Source: Balneolaceae bacterium (GTDB lineage Bacteria; Bacteroidota; Rhodothermia; Balneolales; Balneolaceae). Taken from it: a stretch of 64,000 bases of DNA. Shown piece by piece: positions 63,132-64,000 of the stretch. How positions within the stretch are numbered: position 1 is the first letter of the stretch; every line of letters starts with the position of its first letter. Location: contig JAGYJQ010000001.1 in assembly GCA_018401935.1 (NCBI GenBank), positions 186,001 to 250,000 on the forward strand. Direction: 5' to 3'. A program made the translations under genes and the position numbers. The notes under the pieces were generated by a model that searched no databases, had not been told where the DNA came from, and saw nothing but the letters and a program-made list of their open reading frames with translations.

Positions 63132-63578
63132 TTGAAAGAAAACGATCTGCAAATAATTGGGCGAATAGAACGAATGGATATACCAGAATGGTTTCTATTC
63201 GGTTTAGAAGCAAAAATTGATACAGGTGCTTTTTCATCCAGTATACATTGCCACAGAATTGAAGCTTTTATAAAGAATACGCAAGAATGGGTGCGATTTA
63301 GCTTACTGGACCCAGAGCATGAAGCCTACAATAATAAAGTATTTGAGCTGCCCATTTCTGACGTTCGAGAGGTTAAAAGTTCAAATGGGTTAACAGAATC
63401 GAGATACTTCGTACGCGCGAAAATTCAACTAAATGACAGAATAATAGATACCGAATTTTCCTTAACGGATCGCTCTGAAATGAAATTCCCGGTCTTGTTA
63501 GGCAGGAAGTTTTTAATGAATCGCTTTTTGGTTGACGTTGCCAAAGTACATACTACCAAAAAATCAATGCAGAACTGA
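63132..63578 (+). CDS. rimB: RimB-like retropepsin (ATP-dependent zinc protease family, PF05618)
   Basis: The 148-residue protein carries EAKIDTGAFSSSIHC, the aspartic-type DTGA motif of the retropepsin-like family annotated as ATP-dependent zinc protease. VLLGRKFL and the flap-like ESRYFVRAKIQL follow. Relatives such as Pseudomonas RimB are linked to cleavage or control of polyglutamate tails that RimK adds to ribosomal protein S6. rimK follows within 45 bases, supporting the assignment. The start is a TTG at 63132. Confidence 0.85.
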   Translation: MKENDLQIIGRIERMDIPEWFLFGLEAKIDTGAFSSSIHCHRIEAFIKNTQEWVRFSLLDPEHEAYNNKVFELPISDVREVKSSNGLTESRYFVRAKIQLNDRIIDTEFSLTDRSEMKFPVLLGRKFLMNRFLVDVAKVHTTKKSMQN

Positions 63579-63619
63579 TATGTATTCAAGAAATAAATAT
63601 AAACAATAGGGGTTTTATT

Positions 63620-64000
63620 TTGACACTTCACATCGGAATCCTTTCTAGGAATCCTAACTTATATTCAACTAGGCGCTTAAAAGAAGCCATTGAGTCAAAA
63701 GGTCACGTCGCTCATATTATTGATCACTTGAAATGTGATATCAATATTGAACAAGATGATCCGAAAATATTTTACAAAGGGGAGAGTCTCGACTTTCTAG
63801 ACGCAGTAATACCTAGAATTGGCTCAAGTGTAACCTACTATGGTGCGGCTGTAGTGCGTCAGTTTGAGATGATGAATGTATTCACTGCGGTGCACTCGCA
63901 GGCGCTTGTACGATCAAGAGACAAACTCAGGTCGTTACAGTTACTTGCCAGTTCAGGAGTAGGTCTTCCAAAAACGGTTTTCACAAATTACTCTAAAGAA
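63620..64000 (+). CDS. rimK: RimK family ATP-grasp glutamate ligase, N-terminal fragment
   Basis: From a TTG at 63620 I read 127 residues in frame to the window end. They begin TLHIGILSRNPNLYSTRRLKEA, then DAVIPRIGSSVTYYGAAVVRQFE and HSQALVRSRDKLRSLQLL, which is the RimK pre-ATP-grasp domain. RimK adds glutamate residues to the C-terminus of ribosomal protein S6. The ATP-grasp catalytic part lies beyond the window. No ATG fits the family start. Confidence 0.9.
   Translation, partial: MTLHIGILSRNPNLYSTRRLKEAIESKGHVAHIIDHLKCDINIEQDDPKIFYKGESLDFLDAVIPRIGSSVTYYGAAVVRQFEMMNVFTAVHSQALVRSRDKLRSLQLLASSGVGLPKTVFTNYSKE

Noticed and set aside
1-64000. CRISPR arrays, insertion sequences, prophage or integrative elements
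   Set aside because: No regularly spaced repeats, transposase genes or phage structural genes were seen; the tyrosine recombinase at 19796-20731 sits in a housekeeping context and fits XerC/XerD.

Overview
The window is a chromosomal segment of a Gram-negative, AT-leaning bacterium of the Bacteroidota/Rhodothermota-Balneolota side of the FCB group; a Balneola-like organism is my best guess, by inference. The clues are a GWxTD-domain protein, DUF2480 beside a SUF operon, a monomeric NADP isocitrate dehydrogenase, type 2 IPP isomerase, BamD and other lipoproteins, a CrtC-type carotenoid hydratase and HprK outside the Firmicutes. Gene density is very high (no gene-free gap reaches 300 bases), with many ATGA or TGATG overlaps, and several genes appear to start at TTG or GTG. 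I see no insertion sequence, prophage or CRISPR array. One tRNA, tRNA-Leu(CAA), is present.

Layout. 1-5768 (minus): icd, a GWxTD lipid- or envelope-type protein, pdxA, a SAM methyltransferase and the start of ftsE. 5938-10480 (plus): a cytosolic histidine kinase with a receiver-only partner, then a small membrane protein, mutL and a DUF3524 glycosyltransferase resembling tRNA-queuosine mannosyltransferase. 10485-14106 (minus): dnaB, a degenerate family-4 uracil-DNA-glycosylase-like protein and mtaB. 14253-15856 (plus): a Tat-exported sugar isomerase-like protein and a TrmH-type methyltransferase. 15937-20731 (minus): M28 and M23 peptidases, hprK, hpf and xerC.

20767-23843 holds three genes whose combined activities (GT2 glycosyltransferase, CrtC-type hydratase, PlsC-type acyltransferase) would make an acylated carotenoid glycoside. 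23891-26919 carries an O-methyltransferase, a DUF2892 protein, the tRNA, galE, an unknown protein and a thioesterase. 27013-35893 is a complete recC-recB-recD operon. 35923-42237 is a mixed stretch: two FKBP isomerases, a DEAD-box helicase, an alkaline phosphatase lipoprotein, a stand-alone phage-type metallopeptidase and two unknown membrane proteins.

42278-61879 is a long plus-strand run: DUF971, an MFS transporter, greA, a Nudix hydrolase, then ackA and pta flanking a lipoprotein that looks like an inactive caspase. It continues with manA, sufBCDS-nfu-sufA-DUF2480, an SDR, idi2, a polyprenyl diphosphate synthase, bamD, nadD and an LD-carboxypeptidase. The window ends with a D-threonine-aldolase-like enzyme (minus) and a RimB-like retropepsin followed by the start of rimK.

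Most of the window is housekeeping. The points most worth a second look are the caspase-like pseudoenzyme between ackA and pta, the DUF3524 glycosyltransferase in the mutL operon, the catalytically stripped UDG-like protein between dnaB and mtaB, the carotenoid tail-tailoring cluster, and a clean palindrome ahead of the suf operon.
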